NCBI RefSeq assembly: GCF_009727055.1
Contig: NC_052354.1
Span: 2,706,975-2,770,974 of the forward strand
Source of the DNA: Benincasa hispida
Lineage: Eukaryota; Streptophyta; Magnoliopsida; Cucurbitales; Cucurbitaceae
Length of the DNA stretch: 64,000 bases
Reading direction: 5' to 3'
The notes beneath the pieces were generated by a model that did no database searches, was not told the DNA's origin, and saw only the letters and a list, made by a program, of their open reading frames with translations. Numbering within the stretch: the stretch's first letter is position 1; each line of letters opens with the position of its first letter. Below, in pieces: positions 51,501 through 62,950 of this stretch. The position numbers and the translations under genes were made by a program.

Positions 51501-52348
51501 AAGGCTTAGGAGAAGCTAGTGTAATCTTAGGCATAAAAGTAAATAGGTCTGAAAAGAGAATTTCTTTGGATCAATCTCACTATATAGAAAATATTCTAAA
51601 GAAATATAATTACTTTGAGTGTAAACCAACCTATACTCCTTATGACCCTAGTGTCAAGTTGTTCAAGAACACTGGGGACAGTGTTAATCAATCTGAGTAT
51701 ACGAGCATCATAAGCAGTCTTAGATACGCTGTCGACTGCACTAGGCCAGACATAGCTTATGCTGTAGGATTACTTTGCAAGTTTACATGCAGACCTAGTA
51801 AAGAGCATTGGAATGCTATGGAAAGGGTCATGAGATACTTAAAGAAAACCCAAAACCTAGGATTACATTATCAAAAGTTCAACGATGCTGATTGGAACTC
51901 TCTTTCGGATGATTCAAAGGCTACAAGTGGCTATAGCTTTAATATAGATGGTGGAGCTGTCTCTTGGAAGTCCAAGAAACAGACTATTTTAGCCCAATCT
52001 ACGATGGAGTTAGAAATGATAGCATTAGCGACAGCTAGTAAAGAAGCAGGCTAGCTTAGAAGTCTGCTATCAGAGATTCCCTTACGGAAAAGGTCGGTAC
52101 CAACCATGTTGATCCATTGCGATAGTACTGCAGCAATCACAAAAGTTTAGAACCGTTACTACAATGAAAAGAGATGTCAAAGACATCATAAGCACAGTAC
52201 CATTAGAGAGTTTCTCACTACTGGTGCAGTTAGAGTGGATCACATACGGACTGATGAAAATTTGGTAGATCCTTTGACGAAAGGACCGGCCAGAGAAAAT
52301 GTTTTCAAAACCTCAGAAAGTATGGGACTCATGCTTATCGAAAGATGA
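48508..52348 (+). pseudogene. Copia gag-pol polyprotein, disabled
   Basis: The usual Copia order is visible: gag (FEGANFKRWKQ; zinc knuckle CFNCNKLGHMARNC, 49288-49329), protease (WWIDTGALHHVC), integrase (HSDVCEF, FIDDCSDFTFVY, LRSDRGTEY, SPEINGKAERKNRT), reverse transcriptase (KWILRRKL, ALYNS, YVDD near 51419) and RNase H (DADWNSLSDDSKATSGY, AQSTMELEMIALA). In-frame stops lie at 48820, 49111, 49234, 50364, 50367, 50751, 50925, 51242, 51290, 51428, 52052 and 52148. There are 1-bp losses near 49594 and 51147. The integrase zinc finger lacks its Cys pair (YKYSSQ region). It is non-functional. Confidence 0.92.
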
Positions 52349-52910
52349 ATCATAGTGAGGAAATCCCAACCTATAGATCGAAGATCCCAAGAAACAGGTT
52401 CAATGAGTAATAACTGATCACGAGTGATATATATTGAATCATGCTAAATCAAACACAGAGTTCCATTCCCATGACTTAAAGTCTGAGCATGATATCCTGA
52501 AGCATAAGAAAGGTTGAACTCAGTTCTTAATGAGATCTATACTTGATGACAAGTGGGGTACCTAGCTACAGGAGTACTTTTGATAGACTCACCTGTGTGA
52601 ATGTGGAAGTGAGGGCTGCTTCCTATGGAGTGTTTAGGCAAACTCTCTAGAGCATTCACTAAATCGGGATTTATATACTAGGCCTTAAAGCACGGGCTTT
52701 CGTACTACACCCTAATAACACTCTGTGTGAGATGCTATTAGAGATAGAGTTTAAAATCACGGGTTACTCTAGTATATTCTGAATCATCTACACTATGTAA
52801 AGGTTTAAGTCGTAAGACACCTTTGCTTACGCACAGTGTTATATAGACTGAAACTGCTCGATAAAAATCTTTCCTCTCTTTTCCTTTGTTTAAATTTTCA
52901 AGAGGGGGAT

Positions 52911-53689
52911 TGTTGGGTGAAAATTTAACTTTCAAAACTAGACGGAACCATCTTTTTTGGTTGGAGAATTCCACATTGGAAAATTTGGTGCTAGAAGTCT
53001 CTTTTACATACTCCAACCTTATGTTTTGGGTTTGGGTCCCAAGGGGTACCCATATTTTAAAGGGAGTTAGAAGATAGACCAATGCGGGTTCGGTGGACGT
53101 CCTACACATGCGTCGCCGTCCGTTCGTCGGGCGAGGCAAGGCACGCGTGTGTGTGGTGATTAATTTAATATAAATATTATTTTATTTCTTTTATTATTAT
53201 TATTATTGTTAACCAAAAAAAGGAGGAAACAGTCCATCTGCCCAATCCGTCTGCGTTTGTCCGCCCATCCACACACATTCTGAGCCTTAGAGCCTTTTTT
53301 GCTCCCTACAGTTCGACGCCGAAGGCCTATAAAAGGTGAGGCCTTCAACAGTTCGGGGCACATAATTCATTTCTTCATTTCCCACTTCATTTTTCCTCTC
53401 CTCCTCCATCTCAACGCTCCAAGCAGTGAGTTTCGAAAAGGTGTATGTTCCGGTCGGTAACTATGCATTTCTGATTAGGTTTCATTTGGTTGTTTTATCC
53501 TGGGGATGACGTGGCACTTTTCAGACCTGCTTGCATACTTGGGCAGGGCTGCGAAACGTCTTAAAGAGAGCGAGATCCAGGACTCAGCCTATAACGAGTT
53601 TCTATTTTGCAGGTTTTGTCCTTTGCTTTGACTGGCGTGCCTTGATGGTTTACTGTTCGTTGTCTGAGGGTCCTGCCGTTTCCAAAACA
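52911..53689 (+). repeat. 3' LTR of the Copia element
   Basis: 779 bp, TGTTGGGTGA to TTTCCAAAACA, with a TATA box CTATAAAAGG at 53327-53336. It has about 80 bp before the TATA box (53236-53320) and about 15 bp near 53115-53145 that the 5' LTR lacks. Elsewhere the two LTRs differ by scattered substitutions. Confidence 0.9.
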
Positions 53690-53989
53690 GAAGAGTTAAT
53701 AGAGATTTTGGTGAAGAAGAAGATGGAAGAGGTAGAGTTGAGAGTGGAAGAGTTTAAAAGAAAGCAGTATAGGGGATTTTTTCTGTATGTAACGTGACGC
53801 GCAATTAATTGTTTGAGAGGTAAGATTATCTAGTGGGGCAACACGCGGGTGGAGTGGTTCCTTCACGTGATGGGTGGGCTTTTTCATCAATTTAATTGAT
53901 TTTATTATATTATTTAATTGTTTTGGGTTGGGTAATTTTTTTATTCATGTAATCTTTTATGCTTTTTTATAATATTTGAAAAGAGCCTA

Positions 53990-54472
53990 AATCCCATTTA
54001 ATATATATAGTTTATATAGTTAAAATTAATAGTCTTAATTAATTAATAATTAAATATTATATATTTAATTTCATTTGAATCATATTCAAATGACATTCTC
54101 TTACATAACCTACAGTTTTAATATAAATCTCATTCTTATTAATTTTAACCTATAATATTTATATGAATCACATTCATATAATTAATATTTGAATCTTATT
54201 CAAATATGTTGCTCTCATATATTATATAGTATTAGTTATAAATCATACTTCTAATTAATTATATATTATAATGTATCAATATACATTATATTAATATAAA
54301 TCTCATTCAAATATTTGACTTTCTTATTAATTATAAATTATATTTATAGTTAACTATAATGTATGAACATACATTATATTAATTTGAATCTTAATCACAT
54401 ATTTATTTCTCTTATACATAGTATTAATTATAAATCATATTTATAATTAACAATGTATTATACTTTATATTA
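53990..54472. repeat. AT-rich imperfect repeat tract
   Basis: Phrases such as TTTGAATC(A/T)TATTCAAAT, ATGTAT.AA.ATACATTATATTAA and TAATTATAAATTATATT recur about every 110-140 bases. No coding sequence is seen. It separates island A from island B. Confidence 0.55.
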
Positions 54473-57400
54473 GGGCCGTTTATAAACATAAACTATTGGG
54501 CCAAACTAATTGTAAATATAGCATTAACCAAAACAAATTACAAATATGGACAAATTTGAGTACAACCCATACAAAAAGACTAAAAAGGCCATGGGAATAT
54601 AATAGTCCCACAACCCAGATATCTTTCCTGCCAGCCCATCCTATCCACGATCTCATCCACGACCCATCTTCGTAGCAACCCTAAAAACAACATCTTCATC
54701 TTCGTGGCGGCCCTAAAAACATCTTCTTCTATCTTCTTCCAGACAATACAAAACGAACGACACTTAGAATCCCTCCAAGAGCTCTTTGATTGACGATCAT
54801 GATTCCTTCCTTTACTATTTTTTTGTTCGATCTACTTCAAAACCCTAACCCAATGATCTTCTTCAAAACCTAAAAATCTGCAAATCGAAAAATAACCCTA
54901 CCATCGTCGACGATTATTCACTGAAATTGATTGCGGAATCACATTCCAAAGCAAGAAAAATCTAGTTGCATGACTTTTTTTTTTCTTTTTTGTTTTTTAG
55001 TTTATTGATTATTGTTTGTGTGCTTTAAACTTCAAATGTGTTTTTGTTTGGGGTCTATCAGTGATAGATTTTTGTCACCAATAAATTTGAAGACCGTTGA
55101 ACATGTTTTTTGTTTTTCATGAGTATGTACATGCTTGGTTTATTGTTTTTTCTTTGGTGTTGTTGATTTGAGTTGATCAGTGATAAGTCCTATCACCGAT
55201 ATACATAATAGACATTGAATGTATATTCATGCAATGTAAGTAAACGTACAATTTCACTGATGTTTGTTATTATTATTATTATTATTTTGTTGTTGATTAG
55301 AGTTTGCTATTGTTACGGTTGCTAGTCACTGATAAACTTGGAGCATGTTACTAATTTATTTCCATGAAAATGAAGAAAATTAATAGTTTTCATTTTTTTA
55401 TTTGTTGTTTAGGTTGATAGACCTATTGCTAGCCCTGCTTTTAGATTTCAAATATGTTTTAGATTAGGGTCTATTAGTGATCAGAAAACATTCAGTGATA
55501 AGTTTAACATTGAAGACTTGAAGTTTATAGTTTGTTGGATGAAGTGGTTATTACTATTCTACACATTATGTGATAATTGCAAAAACAATATGGAAAGTTG
55601 AACAACAAAAAGGGAACAAAAAGAACCTTAGAACTTGAAGAACCATTCAAAAAAAAAGTAAAAAAAAAAAAAGATGAAACAAGAGATGGATAAACTATTT
55701 AGTTTACTATATATCTCATTTTTAGTTGTTCTTTAGAATATTTTATAACCTATGTTTTTTTTTGTTTTTAAATAGGCCAAAAAAAACAAATAAACCAAAA
55801 AAATCCTGAAGAAAGTTGGAATTCCACCTTTGAAAGTCATAGTTATGTCAAGATGAAGTGATAGGACATATTTAAGAGTTTAGATTCTACGTGTCTATCT
55901 TTATTTTAGGAAGGACCATGTTCGGCATTCTAGGTTTTAAACATGTCCGAAGTCCCTTTACAACTTCTAACACATTGATTAGAAGACAATGGTTTGTCTC
56001 TACAATAACAATGTTCCTTCTTTCAACATTGAAGGTAACATTGTAGAGTTTGAGGTTTGAGGACTTTTTGTTCTGATACGGATTAAATTGTGATGAATAC
56101 CTTGTTGAAGATTTTATAACTAAGGATGAAAGCGGTGTCAAAGAAACTGTGATAAGATCAAATAACTAGGCCAAAATCTGATTGTAAACTAGTACCACGA
56201 GAAGACATAATTTATTCAAGAAAATCTAAAGTATATAACTAACATTTGATCATAGACATTAGAAATATACTCCTAAGGAAAATGTGAATAGTACATTTAA
56301 CTATTTTCTAGTCACGCAACTGATGAAAGAAAAATAGCCAAACTGCCAAATCTTATTTCTAGAAAAACTTGTTGATTCCAAAAAAAGTCATAATTGTGAT
56401 GGAAGCGATGTTAAGATGCTGAATGAGGAGGATAAGTTTAGGAAATTATCCATAGAAGAACTATCTTGATAGTCTTACTGTCCGAGTTTTTAAGAAATTT
56501 AGCAAAAAAAACTAGTTGCTATCTGCAAGGCTTCCGAGTTTAGCTTATGGGCATAGAAATACATTCCTTATAAACTTTTCTGAGCGGGTTCGATAAAATG
56601 AGTAGGAAATGGCTTCCGAATATCTTGAATTTGGAAACAAAAAAAGCAACCAGATTGGCAAGATCTTTAATGACAATATCTTATCCGAACGAAATGTAAG
56701 TTTGCTAAATTTTTCCATTAGTAATGTTGTGATATAAAGTCTATCAATGATATTGGTCTAGTCATGATAAAACAAGCATTTAGTCATTAGACTATTTAAT
56801 CTATTGAAACACAAAATAATGTAGGGAAATGAGTCTATCAGCAACATAGTTTATCAACTGATAGACGCAATATTAAAAGGGGTTGTTTTGGGGCCCAACA
56901 TGAGATTGGTATATCCCCACATCCTATATCATCTTAGGTTTTTGGAGGTCCATTTTTCCTACTCTCACGATTTTAATTGTTTTATGGCCCATTTTTGGAA
57001 CTGTGTTTGTATTCTCACCATATTTTCCTTCCGTGTAATGTATATTATCTCAGTGCCTTGAACATACTCATCAATACTCTCGTTCATACTCAGTCAGAAC
57101 TCCTCAACTCACAAAACTCTCCAAACATCAAAAGCTCTCCAACATCCTATGGATTATTCACATCGCCCTAAACAGCCGCTATAGTAGATAGGACTATATC
57201 AGTGATATTGGTCTATCAGTGATAAGTCCATATCATTGATATGATCTCATTAAACTATGTTAATGATAGCTCCTAACTATGATTATTTGAGTATTTTCAA
57301 AATCTCATGAGAAAGAAGGTATTCTGTGAATACAATACTAATTAATATTATGTTTTCAGCTCCATTTAGTTCCGTATTGTTGCATAATAATAGAAGAAAT

Positions 57401-58353
57401 GACATCAAAATACTATGCAAAAAATAGAATGGGAAAATGAGAAAAGATTGGAGGAAGGAGAAAATGTTGAGAAAAAGATGAAAATAGATCGGAGAAAGAA
57501 TATCTTCTTAATATTGAGAAAGTCTTAAAAGACAACAGACAAAGAAGATTTTGAAGATCCTTAAAAAGGCACAAAAGGATATTCTCACTTTGTTACATTC
57601 TCTAATGGGAAATTATAGTAGAAGAGTCACATACAAAATGTCAAAGTGAAAGACAATCTAAAGAATGTTTGACAAGAATCATCCTTCATCTGTGAAGTCT
57701 GAAATGCTAGATGTTGATGTTATGGTGATGCTAATATGATAAAGTAGTTGTATAAACAACTATTATGTCAAAGAGGAAAGAGGGTAAAATTAATTAAACC
57801 CTTTTAGTTCTTTTTACTTTTTTGTTTGGTTGTTGTGTGTTGGTCCTAATGATAGACTATATAAAGTACATATAGTTTACTGGAATCCAACGATATACTA
57901 ATATCTACAGAAGCACGAACAAAGTCGTGAGAAAGAGAATGAAATAGAAGAAACCACTATTGCTAAAGGAAAAAAGGTACTCATATAGTTAAATAGTAGG
58001 TCATTACTATTCTGTTTTTTTATAGACTTCAAATGTGCTGCTCATTAAAATCTATCAGTGATAGGTTTCTATCACGGATATAATGTTGTCATCTTTTTAT
58101 TGGAGTCCAACAGTAACATAAAAAAAGTATTTTGACATCTACAAATTTGTGCATTAGTACACTTATATAATATATTCACAAAAGATTGAAGACAAGGAGG
58201 AAGAAGTCAATGGACATGAAAAAAGGTAAAAAAAATGGTGCATGACAAAGCAAAAAAAGTGAAGGTTTAACAATTGTCACATTCTTTATATTGTTTTATG
58301 ATTTTTAGACTCAATATATATTTATAAAATTATAATTAAGTATTGACATTTTA
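54473..58353 (+). other. Island B left part: leader and degraded body of the second gene, palindrome-rich
   Basis: The first 500 bases (54473-54980) are CT/CCCTAAA-rich, like a leader. After 55000 the plus strand alternates short purine-rich frames and tetO-like palindromes (perfect TCTATCAGTGATAGA at 55054-55068; TCTATCAGTGATAGG at 58051-58065). I find no recognisable domain, and stops break every frame. Position and strand suggest it is the body of the gene whose tail is at 58354-58618. Confidence 0.4.
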
Positions 58354-58618
58354 GGTTATTCAACAAAAGGTAAATACAACGATGAATGCTGAAAATGTTA
58401 GATAAAAAAGACAACCTAAACCGTCAAAGAAGATGTTGGAGAATGTAAATGACGAGAAGATTGCAAGAGAACAAAAGGATGCAAATGACCAAAAGAATGC
58501 AGAGGACCAAAAGAATGCAAAAGATCAAAAGAAAGCTTTTCCAAAACAAACAAGAAATTCTCCTAGAATCAAGGACATTAACCCTAATTTTGACCTAAAA
58601 ATCTCTCAGATGTAATTA
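58354..58618 (+). pseudogene. Lysine-rich tail of the second Mutator-island gene (island B copy)
   Basis: After an acceptor (TTGACATTTTAG, ending about 58353) the frame reads VIQQKVNTTMNAENVR, a TAA, KRQPKPSKKMLENVND, then a DQKNA repeat (KDANDQKNAEDQKNAKDQKK) and INPNFDLKISQM with a stop. Start, KRQPKPSKK and FDLKISQ match the minus-strand copy at 46176-46443. The DQKNA repeat is a 5-6 codon expansion absent from that copy. Function unknown. Confidence 0.55.
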
Positions 58619-58795
58619 TGTAGTTGTGACTTAGTTTAATGTTGTGGCTATTAGACCTTAGTTTTTGTGGATATTTCAGTATTTTAATATTGTGGGATGT
58701 GGGATATGATACCCTAGTTTTCGTGAATACATTAGTAGTATCAGTGATAGAAACATATCGGTGATAGAAACGATCCATGATAGACTTTATATGTA

Positions 58796-59225
58796 GTTCA
58801 TTTTGTCATATTAATATAGGAAATTGTTAGATCATTAGTTGAATCAGTGTAAATTATATCCATTTGTGCTTCTATTTTAAAGTTGTAAGGACCAAACTCT
58901 TGTAATTATGTAATGGGTCATAAGTTATATATCAATGTCAATAGCAGACCAATATTTGTAATAGAAATCAAAGTGAAATTGCTTAAAATTACTCATAAAA
59001 ACTTCCTACGGAGTTCTTTTTGTCATATAAATATAGGAAATTGTTGGATCGTTAGTTGAGTCAGTGCAAATTATGTCCCTTTCTGCTTTCTATTTAAAGT
59101 TCTATGAATTAAACTCTTGGTATTATTTAATGGATGGTCAATGATACATCAATGTCAATGATAGATCAATATCAGTGATAGAAAACACAGTGACAATACT
59201 AGAAATTGATGTTACTTTCTTTCAT
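58796..59225 (+). repeat. Imperfect 217-bp tandem duplication
   Basis: Unit 1 (58796-59012) starts GTTCATTTTGTCATA and unit 2 (59013 on) starts GTTCTTTTTGTCATA. They share AATATAGGAAATTGTT, GTTGA(A/G)TCAGTG and the end with TATCAATGTCAATG. It lies between the two convergent genes of island B. Confidence 0.8.
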
Positions 59226-60296
59226 ATGTACTTGATTTTGTGTTTTTATTCTATAAAAATATGTTGGAAAATTCTATACTTTGTATAGAGAAAAAGTTTA
59301 AGGGACTAAATTTTGTACTTTTGACATTACTTCACATTGAATGAGAAGAAAATCGAATATATATACTATTAACAAAAAATGGAAAAAAAAAACTTCTATA
59401 TTTCCCAAGCAGAATGTTATGTTCGTATGAACAATATAACAATCAAACCAATGGTAAAAATGACAAACCCTACGACATTCTAAAAATGTTGGCAACCTAC
59501 ATGTTCACATTTATAAAGATCACATTGTTGGTAAATGTTGCATCATTGTATAAATGGTGGAAATTTACACGTTTTACAATTATGACCAACATGACGATAA
59601 CGATTGCACTTTGTCTGACTTTTTTCCTTGCCAATTGATAATATTATTTGTTTTTTAGGTTAGCCTACTGGATGCTTAACAACTGGATGTAATATACTCA
59701 TGTCAATCCCTATAGGCTTTCGATTAGCATCATTACCAACTGAACTACCAGAATCAGCACAACACTAAATCAAAGTACTTGTAAAAAAATACTTATGAAC
59801 AAATGAGTAAGTATCCATGTTGCATCCACGAATTACAGCAAGTGTGTGGGTTCATGGAATTTCATTAAGATCCCAAACACGATAGGTACATGATTTGGAA
59901 TCTAAATATACCATAAAGTGATTGCTTCCATCAATCACTTGAAATTCGACATCATTAATTGCATTAACCTGAGAAAAATGACACATAGATGAGAAATTAA
60001 TTAAGATCCAACTATCTGAGTCTATTAGTGATAGAAGTGTATCACTGATAGAACTCAATCACTGACAAATGTGCAATATTACCCATGAAAACAAGTAACT
60101 CTTACCGTGAAGCTTCTTGATATCTGATGACGTATTCTTAATTTCCCCCCAACCTAGTTACTTAAAACAGATTTCATACAATATGCAACATTACTTTTAT
60201 CATAAAACCATTTTTGAAGTAATTTTCTAATTGAATCGAGTCGTGATGCACAGGTAAATCTCTAAGCTCTTTTAAAACTACATTTAAACATTCTAA

Positions 60297-62164
60297 TGTT
60301 GGATTTTATGTCCTAAAACTCGTGGTTTGTAAACAATAAAACTTATTCTGAAAATTCAATAAGTTGTTATTGAATATATGTATTACTTATGAGAAATCCA
60401 ATAAACTTAAAAGGCCATTGACTATTATATGAGTACTTGAACTTTATGTGGAGACATAAAAGTGGATCAAGTTTGAGTAAATAGTCAAAATGATCTATAG
60501 TATATGAATAAAGTTGGGTGCCTTATTCTAGTAATACTACTGGATGCAGCTTACTCTATAGTTGTTATAAAGAGTTGTAAAGTGCTACAAACGAAGTGAT
60601 CCTAATTCGTACATATTATGACATGAGGAGTTGTGGCGTCATGTGCAAATGGGTTTTGTACAAGATCGGACCACAAAATAAGTCACTCTTACTTTATAAC
60701 ATTGTTTACTGTTTAAGACAGACAATTTCAAAGCGATGACCTAGGTAACTTGACCTTAATCCTGAGCTAACTATGAACTCCTGTTTATTCGGAATTATCC
60801 TTAGATTTTCATAGGTGAGGGTTGAATCAATAGCGCCGACTCAATAAACTCCCATTTCAGGGGTAAGACCGAATATATAGCTGGAGACATAGGGTGCAAG
60901 AAGAAATTCACTCCTACCCGCTGTTAGGGATAGTAGAGAGGTTGTTCCCTTAAGTGCTGATTATGAGTCTTGAACAAGGGAACCCACCCTTTCATTGGCT
61001 CGAGAGGGACTTAGTTTGTTGATTGGATCACAAATCGAATTGTTCATTAGAGGATCAGTGGGACTTAAGGAACAAAAGGTAATCTTGGGGTAAACAAACA
61101 TTTTGACCCAACGTTATTACAAATAGCTTTGAAGGGACTTACTAATCATGGTTATATCGAATGGACATAATATATCTATAATGAAGGAGTTCAACTATGG
61201 GCTAGTGGAGTGACCCATTAGTTGACGAGTGGGGGTTAATTCTGTGTAATGAGTTTAGCCAATTAATCTCGGATGTTGGAGCCCATGATCTGTAGGTTCG
61301 CGAAGTTCCCCTACTAGCTCGTAAATGGATTAGTTTTAAAGTAGCGCGATAAGTTAATTTGAAACATTCAAATTAGAATTAAATAGTAATTAGTAATTAT
61401 ATGAGATATAATTACATGTTTAATTTTAGAATTAAACGGAATTGGAGAATTAATATTTAAATATATATTAAATATATGAAGGTGGATTTGTGTAAAATTA
61501 ATTAGAAATTATTTAAATTGTTTAAATAATTATTTATTAATTTTATTAGAAAAATTAATTTATGAAATTAATTTTGTAAAATTAATAATATTTTCAATTT
61601 TAGAAAACAAATTGATTTTTGAAATCAATTAAAAAAATTTGAAAAAGATAAAATAACACAAAATGGATTTATGGGATTTTCCATTTCATCTTCAAAGTAG
61701 CTCACACAAAACCCATAAACTTTGGCTTCAATAACTCCAAGCATGAGTTGCATCTCATGCAGCCATCTTCTTTGCATGATAGTCTTCAATATATTTAGAA
61801 GATTGGAGTGGAATTGAGGCATGCAATCGATATAATTTTTGCTGAAAAATTCGTGGTGAAGAAGGTATTCTTCAAGTGGGTTGCTGCTGTGAGTTCTTCT
61901 CAAAGTTCCATTTCATTCAAGCTTATTTTGAGTCCCACAACTCAATCTAGAGCTCCAAGAGAATAGCGGAGAAGATATTGAGGTGGTCTACAACAAGATT
62001 TGGAGAAATCTACAGCTGGAATCGAGCTTTGAAGAAGTTCTACAAAAGTATGACTTGAAACCTACTTGTTTCTGCAAGAGCATGCTTTAGTCTCTGCCAA
62101 AATTAATGAATTAGAGTGCTTATTGATTCTTGTTGCTTCCGCTGTTTGCTGATACAATCCAACA
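60297..62164 (+). mobile_element. Solo LTR (1,868 bp) with TCTAA target duplication
   Basis: It starts TGTTGGATTTTATGTCC and ends GATACAATCCAACA, so TGTTGGATT is inverted exactly at the other end. TCTAA lies on both sides (60292-60296, 62165-62169). There is no internal coding region or second LTR, consistent with LTR-LTR recombination. It is the intact relative of the LTR at 37779-41639. It sits in the transposase gene of island B. Confidence 0.92.
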
Positions 62165-62814
62165 TCTAAAATGTTTGTAGTCATCATCTGATATTTTCTC
62201 CTTCTACAATATGCACGAGCCCTCTTCTCGAAACCAACATTACTAAGGTAATCTTGTATGCAAGGATATATAGCCTCCATCCATCTCATATTCAGCTTAA
62301 AATCAACATTAGTATATGCTTTTCCACATCTAAAATTTATATTATCAATAGAAGAGTCCGTACATGTCAACTTCAAACTTCTCCAAAGGTGTTGCAAACA
62401 AACACAATATTTAGCCGTTGGAAAAACGTTTTGAACACCTTTTGGAATACTTAAATGTCAATCAAATATAATAACTAAACCTTATCGATCCCCTAAACTT
62501 CTCTTTATATTATCAAAAAACCATCTCCATGATGCATTATTCTCGGAGTCTACAATACTAAAGGCAAGAGGAAAAATTTGATTGTTACCATCCATTGTTG
62601 ATGCCATCAAAAGAGTTCCACCATATTTACATTTCAAAAAGGTGCCGTCAACTAATATGTTTGGCCCACAATATTTCCACCTCTCAATACATGATCCAAT
62701 TGTCATAAAACAATACTTAAAATGTACCTCAAAATCAGTTTCATAAGTAGTGAACGAACCTGCAATAAGATAAAAAAAAAGATACATCAAAGAATAATTA
62801 CATTCCGTTTTACG

Positions 62815-62950
62815 ATGGATCTATCACTTATAGACCAAATATCAGTGATAGACTAATGATATACTCAGTTACAATAAGACTTATCATTGATAGATCAATA
62901 TCATTGATAGACTATATCAGTTAAACAAGTCTATCAAATACTGATTACAT
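62815..62950. repeat. tetO-like half-site cluster inside the transposase region
   Basis: ATCTATCACTTATAGACC, ATATCAGTGATAGAC and several GATAGA units occur between two transposase exon-like segments (63247 and 62790). This suggests the palindromes lie in an intron of the transposase gene. Confidence 0.6.

Larger units (their letters stand above)
47796..53694 (+). mobile_element. Complete Ty1/Copia retrotransposon with 5-bp target duplication
   Basis: Two LTRs (47801-48480 and 52911-53689) flank one polyprotein region in the same orientation. GAAGA occurs directly outside both ends (47796-47800, 53690-53694). Both LTRs start TGTTGGGTGAAAATTT and end in CA, and an AAGAGGGGGAT polypurine tract precedes the 3' LTR. 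A clear tRNA-Met primer site after the 5' LTR was not seen. It lies inside Mutator island A and is younger than that island. Confidence 0.92.

Noticed and set aside
55054..55068. A functional tet operator or vector contamination
   Set aside because: Only the 13-15 bp core matches, flanks differ from tetO, many diverged variants surround it, and no vector sequence is nearby.
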